Part shown: in pieces, positions 51,036-60,952 of the stretch
How positions within the stretch are numbered: position 1 is the stretch's first letter
Layout of the letters: the number at the start of each line of letters is the position of its first letter
Assembly: GCA_965223035.1 (NCBI GenBank)
Contig: OZ244980.1
Location: forward strand, 682,001 to 746,000
DNA: 64,000 nt
Source of the DNA: CAMDPA01 sp965223035
GTDB lineage: Bacteria; Pseudomonadota; Alphaproteobacteria; Rhizobiales; Hyphomicrobiaceae
Reading direction: 5' to 3'
Program-made: the position numbers and the translations under genes
Notes under the pieces: generated by a model
Seen by the model: only the letters and a program-made list of their open reading frames with translations
Database searches by the model: none
Told to the model about the DNA's origin: nothing

Positions 51036-51556
51036 AGCGCGTCCTCGTCACCGGTCAGTGAATCAAAGGCCAGCGTTGTCACCCGATGGTCTGACGGATA
51101 GCCGATGGCATCGGCCAGTTGCTCGCTCAAGGGCGCATCCAAGTTGACCGTACCGCCCAGAAAAATGCCGAAGAGCAGGCTGGCGGCCATTAACGCCGCG
51201 GTCTGCCATGCCACGCGACCCGGCGCGATGGTCGAGCGCTGCCGGCTGGCGCGCTCCGGTAGCGCGACGATAGTGCCGGAAGCGTTGGCGTCGATGGTGC
51301 TCGGCTTCGTCGTCTCGGCCACGATCCGATCTATCAATGCCTGATTGCAGGGAACGATAGGGTGCGCGGCATGGTCCAGCGCCTGGTCCAAAGCTTTGGC
51401 TTCGGCCAGCAGCGCAGCTGAATCCGGTACGTCCGACATCAGGGGAGCGAACCGCCGGCGCGCGGGCGCGGGCCAGCGCGCGGGGTCGCCACCCCAGGCC
51501 TCGAGCAGCCGCAAAAGCGCCTCACGCTTATCGGTATCTGCGGGTTGTTTGCTCAT
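51032..51556 (-). CDS. Putative anti-sigma factor, single-pass membrane protein
   Basis: 174 residues. The cytosolic N-terminal part (TDKREALLRLLEAWGGDPARWPAPARRRF ... ALLAEAKALDQALD) is helical, with one membrane helix at about 115-135 (WQTAALMAASLLFGIFLGGTV) and a short periplasmic tail. Size, topology and place directly after an ECF sigma gene argue for an anti-sigma factor that holds the sigma at the membrane, like CnrY or similar. No zinc ZAS motif is present. It overlaps the sensor gene by four bases. Confidence 0.7.
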   Translation of the reverse strand: MSKQPADTDKREALLRLLEAWGGDPARWPAPARRRFAPLMSDVPDSAALLAEAKALDQALDHAAHPIVPCNQALIDRIVAETTKPSTIDANASGTIVALPERASRQRSTIAPGRVAWQTAALMAASLLFGIFLGGTVNLDAPLSEQLADAIGYPSDHRVTTLAFDSLTGDEDAL

Positions 51557-51634
51557 CGTTGCTTACACCTTGCCAAACGGCTTGCACCGCTCCACCTGCT
51601 CAGCTTCACGTCATCGGCCCTGTCGAGGCCGATG

Positions 51635-52285
51635 CTACGTCTTGCCCGGCGCGAGTTGCCGCCATTCGTTATCCAGCAAGCGCCGCATCGTGCGTCGCGC
51701 GCGGGCCAACAGTGATTCGACGGCCTCATCCGATACGCCAAGGATTTCGCCAACTTCAATCTGGCTCAAGCCCTCATAATGAAACAATGACAGCGCGATG
51801 CGCTGCCGCTCAGGTAGTGACTGCAACGCAGCATCGACGCGTGCAGCCAAATCGCCGGCTTCGAGCGCGGCCAGCTGGTCGGGCTCGACCGAGCGATCCG
51901 GGACTTCCTCCATCACATCGGTGCGCCGACCGGCACGAATCCGATCTATGCAAAGATTCGTGACGACCCGCCGCAACCACGGCCGAACACCTCCGGCACC
52001 CAGTTGCAGATTGGCGCCATTCTGCCACAGCCTGATCAACGCTTCTTGCGACACGTCTTCCGCTTCCGCTGCGTCACCAAGCATGCGCCGGGCAACGCCC
52101 AATAAGCTCGGCAAGTGGCGCTCCACCAGAGTTCGAAAGGCGCCAGCATCGTGGGCTGCAACCCGACCGACTAGAACCTTATCGTCCTCCTCGTCATCAG
52201 CTCCAGGATCGACGGCTAAGGTTGGTCGCGGCACGCCGCGACGTGCAGCGCCAATCTCGGTCCGTCCGTTGCCTCGCGCTGACAC
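51635..52285 (-). CDS. ECF RNA polymerase sigma factor
   Basis: 216 residues when started at GTG 52285 (GGGAGA upstream); the frame is open to 52495 but the extra part is not sigma-like. Region 2 (FRTLVERHLPSLLGVARRMLGDAAEAEDVSQEALIRLWQ) and region 4 (LQSLPERQRIALSLFHYEGLSQIEVGEILGVSDEAVESLLARARRTMRRLL) are complete. It belongs to the RpoE/ECF group. It lies downstream of the EF-hand gene and 78 bases before the anti-sigma gene. The likely regulon includes its own operon and perhaps the EF-hand gene. Confidence 0.9.
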   Translation of the reverse strand: MSARGNGRTEIGAARRGVPRPTLAVDPGADDEEDDKVLVGRVAAHDAGAFRTLVERHLPSLLGVARRMLGDAAEAEDVSQEALIRLWQNGANLQLGAGGVRPWLRRVVTNLCIDRIRAGRRTDVMEEVPDRSVEPDQLAALEAGDLAARVDAALQSLPERQRIALSLFHYEGLSQIEVGEILGVSDEAVESLLARARRTMRRLLDNEWRQLAPGKT

Positions 52286-52667
52286 GCCCGCTGTCTCCCA
52301 CACCGAAACGCTTGCGCCGCCGGACCATACGCTCGTCCAGTCAGCACGTCGGTCGCTGCGCCCTGGCCGTTGCGACACAACTGGGTCGCGGCACACTATC
52401 ATCAGCGAACTGGCTTCAGTTCGGGTCAGTGCGCGGCCTGTTCGGCGTAAAGCCATAACCTGCCTCTGTGTGTGTCCGCGCCGTGCGACCAGCATAACGG
52501 CTTATTCTACCAACACCATGGTGGCCGCCACCCGACCGCGACCGAACCAGCATGGAGCCATGGTGCACGACCACGCCTGCGCTGCGGCGTCGCAACGACG
52601 ATCGCCCAGGCGAATGCCCCGTCGAACTGGAATGGCCGCGGGAGCGGCCATCCCAACCAAGGCCCCA

Positions 52668-53660
52668 TCAGAGCCTTTGACCCGGACCGTCGCCAGCAGG
52701 CCCACGTGGACGATCTGGACCACCAGGGCCACCGCGGTCGCGACGGGGGGCATAGTCCTGCCGGTCGATGCGACCATCGTTATTGATGTCGCGCTCGGTA
52801 AAGCGCTGCTTTGCGCTCTTGAAATACTGCTCGCGGGTCAGTTTTCCATCCGGTCCGGCGCCGTTGCGATGCAGGAACCGCTGCGCCCGGTAGGCCGCCA
52901 TCTCCTTGTTCATCGCTTCGCGATCGGCTTCGTCAATGACACCATCGCGGTTGCGATCATGCCGTTCGAAGCGTTTGCCGGCGGCCGCCAACGCTTCTTC
53001 GCGGGTGATGATGCCATCCTTGTCGGCATCAGCGGCCACCAGCCGGCGCAACATCCACCGGCGGAAGCCCCGGCGTCCGCGGACCAAGGCGGTCTCATCC
53101 TTTAGCACATCGCGACCGCGCAGGAACGGCGGAAGGTCGTCGTCGGTTATGCGACCATCGCGCGTCAGATCAAACCGCTCAAACAAAACTCCGGCGCGGG
53201 CATCGAATTCTTGCCGAGTAATCTTGCCGTCCCGATCCGTATCAAGGCGGGCAAGCCGCCGGCTCATCATCCGATCGCCGAAGCGGCGGCGGCGGTCGCT
53301 GCGCCGGCCGAGCTGCTCTTGCAGTTCTTCGACGTCAAGAACGCCGTCGCTGTTGGCGTCCAAACGCGCAAAGCGAGCCCGGGCGCGTGCCTCGAAGTCC
53401 TCCTCAGTGACCGAGCGTTTACCGCGCCACCACCCGCGGCGCCCGGATCGGCTGCGCTCCATATCATCGCCGCGGCGATGCGCGAAGTGGCGGTGATGCC
53501 GACCTTCGCCAAAACCATGGTCGCCTCCACCGTGAACGCCGTAATGGCCAGCTCCACGGGGCCCCCAACGGGCTTCACGATCACCGACCCCGGCGATTGC
53601 GGTGGCTGTTCCGGCCGCGGCGACAACGCCGGCCAAGATCCAAATCGTCTTGCGTTTCAT
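52668..53660 (-). CDS. Periplasmic EF-hand repeat protein with His-rich segment
   Basis: 330 residues, ATG 53660 with GGAG upstream. A signal peptide (TIWILAGVVAAAGTATAIAG) is followed by a His/Gly-rich stretch at about 38-66 that could bind transition metals. Six canonical EF-hand loops are at about 101, 140, 164, 211, 235 and 291 (for example DANSDGVLDVEE, DADKDGIITREE, DINNDGRIDRQD), with a degenerate loop near 266. Calcium binding is expected. The tail is Pro/Gly/Arg-rich. It is encoded just upstream of the sigma/anti-sigma/sensor operon on the same strand, so it may be its target or its ligand-dependent partner. Confidence 0.85.
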   Translation of the reverse strand: MKRKTIWILAGVVAAAGTATAIAGVGDREARWGPRGAGHYGVHGGGDHGFGEGRHHRHFAHRRGDDMERSRSGRRGWWRGKRSVTEEDFEARARARFARLDANSDGVLDVEELQEQLGRRSDRRRRFGDRMMSRRLARLDTDRDGKITRQEFDARAGVLFERFDLTRDGRITDDDLPPFLRGRDVLKDETALVRGRRGFRRWMLRRLVAADADKDGIITREEALAAAGKRFERHDRNRDGVIDEADREAMNKEMAAYRAQRFLHRNGAGPDGKLTREQYFKSAKQRFTERDINNDGRIDRQDYAPRRDRGGPGGPDRPRGPAGDGPGQRL

Positions 53661-53762
53661 GCTTATTGCTCCAGATTCTTTGCGATCAGAGATTCAGCCT
53701 TCCCTCACCCTGTGATGGAAGAAACGAACCGATCGGCAAAATCCGTCGCAATCGGTTGGGCT

Positions 53763-56693
53763 TCAAACAACGACGCGATCGAATTGGGCTGCCACCTGCG
53801 CCAGGCAATCGCGCAACATCGGCTCCACAGTGGCGAACGTCGGCACCCCGGCGACGCGCGCGAGCAGCGACTTCAAGCCATCCGGCGCGGTATCCGGATC
53901 GAAGTCGTTATCCAGGCTGAGCCTCAAGATCTGCGTGAAATCGCCGATCAGGCGCGCGGCCGGAAGCATTGCTTCCGCCGCCTCGGGATCCAGCAATCCT
54001 GCTTGCTGCAACTTGGTCAGCGCCAACAGCGTGTTTTGATCGAGGACTTGGGGGTGGGTCGCGGCATGGGCGAGCTGCAGATGTTGGGTCATGAACTCAA
54101 TGTCGACCAGTCCGCCGCGCACCTGCTTGAGATCCCAGATGTTGTCGGTGCCCTTTTCCGTCACAATCCGTTGGCGCATGTCGCGGACATCGGCCGCGAG
54201 ACGGGCGCGATCGCGGGGCTGACACAGCGCATCGCGCACCGCCTGTTCCACCGCGGCCCGCAGTGCCGGCGGTCCAGAGATGACGCGCGCCCGCGTCAAG
54301 GCCATGTGCTCCCAGGTCCACGCCTTGTTGATCTGATAGTCGATGAAACTTGCTAATTGGGTGGCCACCGGTCCTTGTTGGCCGGAGGGCCGCAGGCGCA
54401 TGTCCACTTCGTAGAGCTGCCCTTCGGCGGTCGGGGCCGACAGCCCGGTGATCAGGCGCTGCGTGAGCCGGGCGTAGTATTGGCTTACCGGCAGCGGCCT
54501 GGCGCCATCGGACTGAGTGGCGTCGGCGGCAAAATCATAGACCACGATCAGATCGAGGTCTGAGGAAGCGGTCATCTCTCGGCCACCGAGCTTTCCCAGC
54601 GCAACGATCGCAGTCGTGCCGCCAGGGACCTGCCCATGCTGCTTGGCGAAATCCACCTCCACGACGCCGCGCGTGCCGTTGACCAATGCTTCGGCCAGTT
54701 GGGCGAAGGCACCACCGGCCAGCGGCGCGCCGATCATGCCGCTCAACACCCTGACCCCGATCAAAAACAGCTGTTCGTTACCGACGGCGCGGGCGCGATC
54801 CAAGGCATCTTGGAGATCCGTCGCCTGCTCCAGCTCCGATCCGACGAGGGCGGCGACCTCGGCCTGCGAGGGCAGATCTCCGATCACACGCGGATCCAGC
54901 ACGGCGTCCAGCACGCGGCGGTGGCGGCTCAAGATCCGCGCCAGCCGCGGTGCGGTGCCCATGATGTCGGCGACCAGGCGCAACAGATTGGGGTTGGCCC
55001 GCAGCAGCGAGAACAGTTGCACGCCGGCCGGCAACTGGGACAGGAATCGATCAAAACTCGCGAAGGCGGCGTCGGGTGATGCGGTGTCGGCCAGTGCTTC
55101 GATCAACAGCGGCTGCACCTCGGTTAGCCGCTCGCGCGCCCGCGCGCTACGCACGGCTGGATAACGACCGTGATGCCACGCACGCACCGTCGCGATGACC
55201 TGAGAAGGTTGCGAGAAGCCGAAGCTCGACAGCACCGCAACAGTGTCCGGATCGTCCGCCTCGCCGGCAAACACCATGTTCTCCCCGTCGCGGGTGAGCT
55301 CCGGACTATCCTTGAACAGGGCGCCGTAGTGGCGCTGCACCGTCTCCAGGGTCGGGATCAGGCGGGCCGACAGCGCCTCGGTATCCTGATGGCCGGCAAA
55401 CCGTGCAAATGCGGTCAGGGTATCGGGATCACTGGGCAGTCGATGGGTCTGCTCATCGGCAACCATCTGTAGGCGATGCTCGATGGTGCGCAGCTCCCGA
55501 TAGGCTGCGGTCATCTCTGTTTGCACCGTCGGTTCGATCCATCCATGCTCGACCAGCTGAACGAGCGCTTCCAGCGTTCGCGGCGAGCGCAGCTCAAGGT
55601 GTCGTCCACCGGCAATCAGCTGCTGGGTTTGGGCAAAAAACTCGATCTCGCGGATGCCGCCGCGGCCAAGCTTAATGTCATGGCCGGCCAGTCTGATCAT
55701 GCCAAAGCCGCGGTGGGCGTGGATCTGCCGCTTCATGGCGTGGATGTCGGCGATGGCGGCAAAATCCAAGTACTTGCGCCAGATGAAGGGTGCGAGCTCG
55801 GCCAAGAATCCGTCACCGGCGGCGATGTCGCCTGCCACCGGGCGCGCCTTGAGCATGGCGGCGCGCTCCCAATTCTGTCCGAAGCTTTCGTAGTAATTAA
55901 GCGCCGCGTCCGTATTCAGCGCAATCTGGGTGGCGCCGGGATCGGGGCGAAGGCGCAAATCGATCCTGAACACATAGCCATCGCCTGTGCGCTCCTGCAT
56001 GATTTTAACAAGATCGCGGGTCAGGCGTACGAAGAAGGCCGGAGTCTCGACACCCTTGACGTACTGCTGCGCGCCGAGCTCGAAGAACACGATCAGATCG
56101 AGATCGCTGGAATAGTTGAGCTCACCGGCACCGTATTTTCCCATCCCGAGAATGATGTAGCCGGAGCCTTGCTCGGGTGTGGTGTCAGTGCCCCCCAGCC
56201 ACGTGCCCTTGTTGCGTGCCTGCTTGAATAGGAAATGTACGCCGGCGCGGATCGTGGCATCGGCAAGGTGGGTCAAGCCGGCGGTGACCTGATCCAGGGA
56301 CCAGACCCCGCCCAGATCGGCCAGCGCGATCAACAACGCCGCCTCGTTCTTGACATTGCGGAGCCCGTGCATGAGGTCGGCCATCGATCCAGCGCTCGCG
56401 GCCAGCTGCGCGGCCTCGGCCGCGAGCTGATCGAGCCGCCGCTCCGGGGATGCCGCGAGCAACCTGATCAGCCGGTCGGGCGCGCGGCGGATCAATCCGG
56501 TCAAATAGGTCGAACCGTCCAGTGTCCCCAGCAGCAACTGGCGTGCGCCGGGGTGTTGGAGGTCAGCGCGCTCGGTGGCGGGGCGATCTGAGGCGATCTC
56601 ATCGAGGGAGGCTTCGGCCCGCACTTGATCGAGAGCAAGGGGGGCTGCCGTGATGCGGCTGTGCAGCGGGCTGTCAATTTTGCTGTCGTCCAT
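53763..56693 (-). CDS. glnE: Glutamine synthetase adenylyltransferase/deadenylase
   Basis: 976 residues, the usual size. Two nucleotidyltransferase domains are visible: YIILGMGKYGAGELNYSSDLDLIVFF (N-terminal, deadenylation) and VALGKLGGREMTASSDLDLIVVYD (C-terminal, adenylation), each with the G-S-x10-DxD pattern. The regulatory middle domain lies between. It switches glutamine synthetase off and on in response to PII state. The start at ATG 56693 lies within the last codons of the kinase gene (20-base overlap), so it is co-expressed with the two-component pair. Confidence 0.96.
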   Translation of the reverse strand: MDDSKIDSPLHSRITAAPLALDQVRAEASLDEIASDRPATERADLQHPGARQLLLGTLDGSTYLTGLIRRAPDRLIRLLAASPERRLDQLAAEAAQLAASAGSMADLMHGLRNVKNEAALLIALADLGGVWSLDQVTAGLTHLADATIRAGVHFLFKQARNKGTWLGGTDTTPEQGSGYIILGMGKYGAGELNYSSDLDLIVFFELGAQQYVKGVETPAFFVRLTRDLVKIMQERTGDGYVFRIDLRLRPDPGATQIALNTDAALNYYESFGQNWERAAMLKARPVAGDIAAGDGFLAELAPFIWRKYLDFAAIADIHAMKRQIHAHRGFGMIRLAGHDIKLGRGGIREIEFFAQTQQLIAGGRHLELRSPRTLEALVQLVEHGWIEPTVQTEMTAAYRELRTIEHRLQMVADEQTHRLPSDPDTLTAFARFAGHQDTEALSARLIPTLETVQRHYGALFKDSPELTRDGENMVFAGEADDPDTVAVLSSFGFSQPSQVIATVRAWHHGRYPAVRSARARERLTEVQPLLIEALADTASPDAAFASFDRFLSQLPAGVQLFSLLRANPNLLRLVADIMGTAPRLARILSRHRRVLDAVLDPRVIGDLPSQAEVAALVGSELEQATDLQDALDRARAVGNEQLFLIGVRVLSGMIGAPLAGGAFAQLAEALVNGTRGVVEVDFAKQHGQVPGGTTAIVALGKLGGREMTASSDLDLIVVYDFAADATQSDGARPLPVSQYYARLTQRLITGLSAPTAEGQLYEVDMRLRPSGQQGPVATQLASFIDYQINKAWTWEHMALTRARVISGPPALRAAVEQAVRDALCQPRDRARLAADVRDMRQRIVTEKGTDNIWDLKQVRGGLVDIEFMTQHLQLAHAATHPQVLDQNTLLALTKLQQAGLLDPEAAEAMLPAARLIGDFTQILRLSLDNDFDPDTAPDGLKSLLARVAGVPTFATVEPMLRDCLAQVAAQFDRVVV

Positions 56694-58344
56694 GATCGCG
56701 AACCGCTTCCGGGTAAGGTTTGAGCTGGCGGGGCAGCGCCAGGTTCACCCTAAGCCCGGGGGCGTTATCGGCCAAGCTGACACGACCGCCGTGGAGCCGA
56801 GCCACCGCTGCCACGAGACTCAAGCCGAGGCCCGTACCGGGCCGCGTGCGGCTGGCTTCGAGCCGGACGAAGCGCTTGAGCACCCGCTCTCGGTCGGCCT
56901 CCGGGATGCCCGGCCCCCGGTCGGCGACGCTCACCGTCACGTCGGTGTCGTCGGCGTCGACCCGGACCTCGATGTCGGCAGGCCCGTCGCTGTCGACTTC
57001 GCCTCGCCAGCTGCCGGCCGTGGCCGATCCTGCATATTTGATGGCGTTGTCGATCATGTTGGCGATCGCTTGGCCGACCAGTTGACGATTGGCCCGCGCC
57101 ACGGCGCCAGCATCGCCACGGCAGCGCAGCCGCAGTCCAGCCTCTTCCGCCACCGGCCGGTATAGCTCGGCGACGTCCTCGGCCAACTGCGCGACCTCGA
57201 TCGGCTCGGCCGTATCGTCGACAGACCCGGCCTCAAGGCGTGCAATCAACAACAGGGCATTGAAGGTTTTGATCAACTCGTCGGCATCCTCGATCACGCT
57301 GCCGAGGCTGTCACGATATTGCTCCGGCGCACCGCCTTCACGCAGCGCGGCTTCGGCCCTTGCGCGCAGTCTGCTCAGCGGCGTTTTCAGATCATGGGCA
57401 ATGTTGTCTGAGACCTCGCGCAAGCCGGCCATCAGCTGCTCGATACGGTCAAGCATGGCGTTGAGATTGCGGGCCAGATGGTCAAGCTCATCGTCGGTGT
57501 CGGAGACGGGGATCCGGCCGGTGAAGTCGCCCGCCATAATGCTATCGGTGGTCCGCGTGATCTGCGACAGCCGCGATAGCGCAACCCGGCTGATCAACAG
57601 CCCGGCCAGCAAGCCGATCAGCGCCAACGCGCCAAAACCGCCGAGAAACAACCACCTGACGCGAGTGGCGAGGCGGCGCTGGGGCTCCAGGTCGCGGGCG
57701 ACGAGAAGGCGCAAGCCGGGACCGATTTGGCTCGATAGGCCAACGGCCAGCCGGCGGGTGCCATTTTCAACCGGAGCGGTGTAGGCGAACAGGCCGCCGG
57801 CGGTGCTGGTGCGGTTAAGCTCGGGCGGCCAGGTCGACAGGTTGCCGACCAGCCTTGCTCCGCTTGCATCCTCTAATAGGTACAACCGCTGGGGGCCGGC
57901 CGGTGCGGCAGCGGCGGCATCCCGCACTTTGTGCGCGACCGCGGTGATGGCGGCCTGGCGCCCGCCGGAGCGTGCGATCGCGGCAAGCCCGTCGGCCTCG
58001 ACAGACAAGGTTTCGGCCACCTGCTGCGATATGATGGCGTTGGTGGCTTCAAATAGCGACCACATCACGATGGCGCCGACCACGACGGCGGCCGCGACAT
58101 AGGCGGAAGCCAGGCGGAAGGCGGAGGTGCTGGTGATCTGCAAGCAGGCGCGCGCCACCGCCCGCATCCTGGCAAACAGGACCCTGCCCAAGCCAGGTTT
58201 TACCGCGTCCGTCGGTGTAGCGTCCGTCGCGCTCAAGGTGGCGCGCGCGCGCGGCGGTTGGGTCGTTCGACCTGACCCCTTCAAGGCCGTTTGGGTCGCG
58301 GCCAGCTCGGACTGGTGGTCACCCACCTGCAAGCGAGGCATCAC
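56674..58344 (-). CDS. Membrane histidine kinase (FeuQ-like position)
   Basis: 556 residues (ATG 58341 directly after the annotated GTG is equally possible). Cytosolic N-terminal extension of about 75 residues, helix at about 78-97, periplasmic sensor about 98-230, second helix about 231-252, HAMP about 253-305, HisKA with NIAHDLKTPLSRLRARAE (His317), and ATPase domain with N-box IANMIDNAIKYA (Asn433), ADRGPGIPEAD and GTGLGLSLVAAVARLHGG. A complete kinase. It is one gene downstream of its response regulator and overlaps glnE. Confidence 0.93.
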   Translation of the reverse strand: MMPRLQVGDHQSELAATQTALKGSGRTTQPPRARATLSATDATPTDAVKPGLGRVLFARMRAVARACLQITSTSAFRLASAYVAAAVVVGAIVMWSLFEATNAIISQQVAETLSVEADGLAAIARSGGRQAAITAVAHKVRDAAAAAPAGPQRLYLLEDASGARLVGNLSTWPPELNRTSTAGGLFAYTAPVENGTRRLAVGLSSQIGPGLRLLVARDLEPQRRLATRVRWLFLGGFGALALIGLLAGLLISRVALSRLSQITRTTDSIMAGDFTGRIPVSDTDDELDHLARNLNAMLDRIEQLMAGLREVSDNIAHDLKTPLSRLRARAEAALREGGAPEQYRDSLGSVIEDADELIKTFNALLLIARLEAGSVDDTAEPIEVAQLAEDVAELYRPVAEEAGLRLRCRGDAGAVARANRQLVGQAIANMIDNAIKYAGSATAGSWRGEVDSDGPADIEVRVDADDTDVTVSVADRGPGIPEADRERVLKRFVRLEASRTRPGTGLGLSLVAAVARLHGGRVSLADNAPGLRVNLALPRQLKPYPEAVRDHGRQQN

Positions 58345-58347
58345 CTT

Positions 58348-59025
58348 CTAGCCGCCGTCACCGATCATATATCCCGCACCACGCACCGTGTGCAGTAATG
58401 GAACGTCGAAGCCCTTGTCGATCTTGGCACGTAGCCGCGATATGTGAACGTCGATGACATTGGTTTGTGGATCGAAATGATAGTCCCAGACCTGTTCGAG
58501 CAGCATCGTGCGCGTGATAATCTGCCCCGCGTTTTTCATCAGATACTCGAGCAAACGATATTCACGTGGCTGCAAGGCAATCGGCCGACCGGCCCGCGTG
58601 ACGCGGCGGGACAGTCGATCAAGGACGAGATCCGCCACCACGTAACGCGGCTCGCTGTGCTCAGGCTGCGCGCGCCGGTACAGCGCCTCGATGCGCGCCA
58701 ACAACTCAGACATGGCGAATGGCTTGGTCAGGTAGTCATCGCCGCCGGCTTTCAACCCTTTGACGCGGTCGTCCACCTCGCCCAGAGCCGACAAGAACAA
58801 GACGGGCGTTCGGACGTTCTCGGCGCGCAACGAGCGCACCACCGAGAGGCCGTCGCGCTGCGGTAACATTCGGTCGACGATCAGCACGTCGTAGGCCTGC
58901 TCCCGTGCCAGCGACAATCCTTCCTCGCCATCGCTGGCCGAATCGGCGGTATGACCGCTTTCGCCCAATCCCTTGAGCAAATAGCGCAGCGTTTCGTGAT
59001 CGTCCTCGATGACCAATATCCGCAT
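58348..59025 (-). CDS. OmpR-family response regulator
   Basis: 225 residues. The receiver domain has acidic Asp8-Asp9, phosphoacceptor Asp51 (VLIVDRMLPQRDG) and the conserved Lys in DDYLTKPF. The C-terminal winged helix carries REYRLLEYLMKNAG and NVIDVHISRLRAKID. It pairs with the kinase starting four bases after its stop. The order degP-regulator-kinase-glnE recalls the feuPQ region of rhizobia; the signal is unknown. Confidence 0.94.
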   Translation of the reverse strand: MRILVIEDDHETLRYLLKGLGESGHTADSASDGEEGLSLAREQAYDVLIVDRMLPQRDGLSVVRSLRAENVRTPVLFLSALGEVDDRVKGLKAGGDDYLTKPFAMSELLARIEALYRRAQPEHSEPRYVVADLVLDRLSRRVTRAGRPIALQPREYRLLEYLMKNAGQIITRTMLLEQVWDYHFDPQTNVIDVHISRLRAKIDKGFDVPLLHTVRGAGYMIGDGG

Positions 59026-59190
59026 AACAGCTCACCTGAGCATGATGCGCAATGATGCGCAAACATGAAAGGCGCGGGGCGATCTGTCCAGACCACTCCC
59101 GCGCCCGTGTTGCAGCTTGCACAATTCAGTGGGCGCCAAGGGTTTCAGTGGGTGCCAAGGGCACGATCTCGACGGCCGGCAAATCGTCGC

Positions 59191-59252
59191 TAGATCATCG
59201 CGCCTTTAATCGGAACCGCAAAGCCGGTTCCGATTAAAGGCAGGTTGCTCTA
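59191..59252 (-). repeat. Palindromic TA-bounded repeat, single unit (copy 17)
   Basis: 62 bp, B-to-A orientation, nearly identical to copies 3 and 14. It lies between degP and the response regulator gene, about 40 bases after the degP stop. Confidence 0.9.
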
Positions 59253-59292
59253 GAGCCCGCCAATCGATGCTGGCGGCTCAGGACCCGCAGAT

Positions 59293-60822
59293 CTAGCTGC
59301 GCTTGACCTTGATCGCCACAACCCGTGTCTGCCGACTATTCTTTACCGTCAAGCGGACTGAGCGGCGGGTGGTGCGTTTCACGACGCGCTCGATATCCTC
59401 CGGCGACCTCACCTGTTCACCGTTGATGTGGGTGATCACATCTCCGGGCGACAGGCCCTTGCCTGCGGCATCACTGCCATCTTCGACCTTGGCGATGCGC
59501 ACGCCCTTCTGCCGCGTGGCTGCGTTGGAGTCGGTATCGAAGGTCAGGCCAAGGGAGCTAAACTCACGGGTTTTAGGCTTGCCCTCCCGCAACCGCGAGA
59601 GTTCATCGGTGCTGCTGGGGAAGCGGCCGAGCTTCACACGAATGGTCTGCTTGGCATCCCGACGCATGACCTCCACGGCGACCACGGTGTTCGGCTTGTA
59701 CTCCGCAATTTTCAGCGCCAAGTCTTTGGTGTTGCGGATCTTTCTACCATCGACGCGGAGGATGACGTCCTGCACCTTGAGCCCTGCGGCCTGGGCCGGA
59801 CTGTCCGCTGTGATTTCTTGAATGAGCGCACCACTGGTCTCGGTCAGGCCATAGCTCTGCGCCATGTCCTCGTCCAGGTTCTGAATCTTAACGCCAAGCC
59901 AGCCACGCTCGACCGAGCCGGACGTCTTGAGCTGCTCGACGACAGTCTTCACGGTCGCGGCCGGCACGGCGAACGCGATGCCGACATTGCCGCCGGACGG
60001 GCTGTAGATGGCCGTGTTAACGCCGATGACATTGCCATTCAGGTTGAAGGTCGGGCCACCTGAGTTGCCACGGTTAACCGCCGCGTCGATCTGCAAGTAA
60101 TCGTACGGGCCAGCGCTAATGCCGCGCGCCAGGGCCGAGACGATGCCGGCGGTCACCGTGCCACCCAATCCGAATGGATTGCCCACCGCCAGCACCCAGT
60201 CGCCGACGCGGGCTGGATTGTCGGCGAACCGGACATAGGGAAAGGTTTTATTGGATTTGATCTTAAGCAGCGCGATGTCGGTTCGGGGGTCGGTCCCGAC
60301 CAGCTCGGCATCGTACTTTTCGCCTTCGTTCGCCTTGTCGAAGGTGACGCGAATGCGGGTGGCTTTGTCGATGACGTGATTGTTGGTGACGACGTAGCCG
60401 TCAGCTGAGACGACAAAACCCGAACCTTGCGCCCTGGTTGGTCGGCGGGGGGGGTTGCCGAACTGACGGGGCATGTTGCGGAAGAACTCTTTGAAGCTTT
60501 CGGGAAGCCCCTCGGGCAAGTCGGGTAACGAGCGTCCAAAGTTGTTGCCGCGGCGTCGCGAGGCGAGGCGGGTGCCGTTCGATACGGAGATGCTGACGAC
60601 CGCCGGCGTGACCCGCTCGGCAATGTCGGCAAAGCTGAGCGGCGCGCGGCCCATCGGGGTCAGCACGCTGCCGCTGGCCTCGCGTTGGGCAGAGACCGGA
60701 TTGACGGTGACCACCGCGGCCAACACGAGGGCGCTGGTGCAGACCAGCGCACCGGCAATCTTGGCCGCGTGCCTGTGGGCCGGACGATCTCGATGTGCGC
60801 CGCTTGAACGCAGTGTGGTCAT
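59293..60822 (-). CDS. degP: Do-like periplasmic serine protease/chaperone
   Basis: 509 residues. An N-terminal signal/anchor (IAGALVCTSALVLAAVVTV) is followed by a trypsin-fold domain with triad His149 (VTNNHVID), Asp182 (RTDIALLKI) and Ser254 (NRGNSGGPTF). Two PDZ domains follow at about 290-385 and 410-505. This is the DegP/HtrA architecture: degradation and refolding of damaged envelope proteins. A Pro/Arg-rich segment at 100-130 replaces the LA loop region. Placement between the ccm genes and the two-component pair is as known from rhizobia. Confidence 0.94.
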   Translation of the reverse strand: MTTLRSSGAHRDRPAHRHAAKIAGALVCTSALVLAAVVTVNPVSAQREASGSVLTPMGRAPLSFADIAERVTPAVVSISVSNGTRLASRRRGNNFGRSLPDLPEGLPESFKEFFRNMPRQFGNPPRRPTRAQGSGFVVSADGYVVTNNHVIDKATRIRVTFDKANEGEKYDAELVGTDPRTDIALLKIKSNKTFPYVRFADNPARVGDWVLAVGNPFGLGGTVTAGIVSALARGISAGPYDYLQIDAAVNRGNSGGPTFNLNGNVIGVNTAIYSPSGGNVGIAFAVPAATVKTVVEQLKTSGSVERGWLGVKIQNLDEDMAQSYGLTETSGALIQEITADSPAQAAGLKVQDVILRVDGRKIRNTKDLALKIAEYKPNTVVAVEVMRRDAKQTIRVKLGRFPSSTDELSRLREGKPKTREFSSLGLTFDTDSNAATRQKGVRIAKVEDGSDAAGKGLSPGDVITHINGEQVRSPEDIERVVKRTTRRSVRLTVKNSRQTRVVAIKVKRS

Positions 60823-60952
60823 GGGTCATCCTCTTTTTTTGGCTGCAATTGGGGCGGAACTGCCTTTGACGAGTACACAGTGCAGCGTTACGCTAAGATG
60901 GCCTGCAGATTAAACTTTGGTAATCTTTCTCAGGGATAGAGGATCATCCTTT

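Noticed and set aside
51798..53105. 435-codon plus-strand frame over the sigma and EF-hand genes
   Set aside because: It is antisense to two genes with clear motifs and composed of Arg/Ser/Ala-rich sequence; an effect of high GC.
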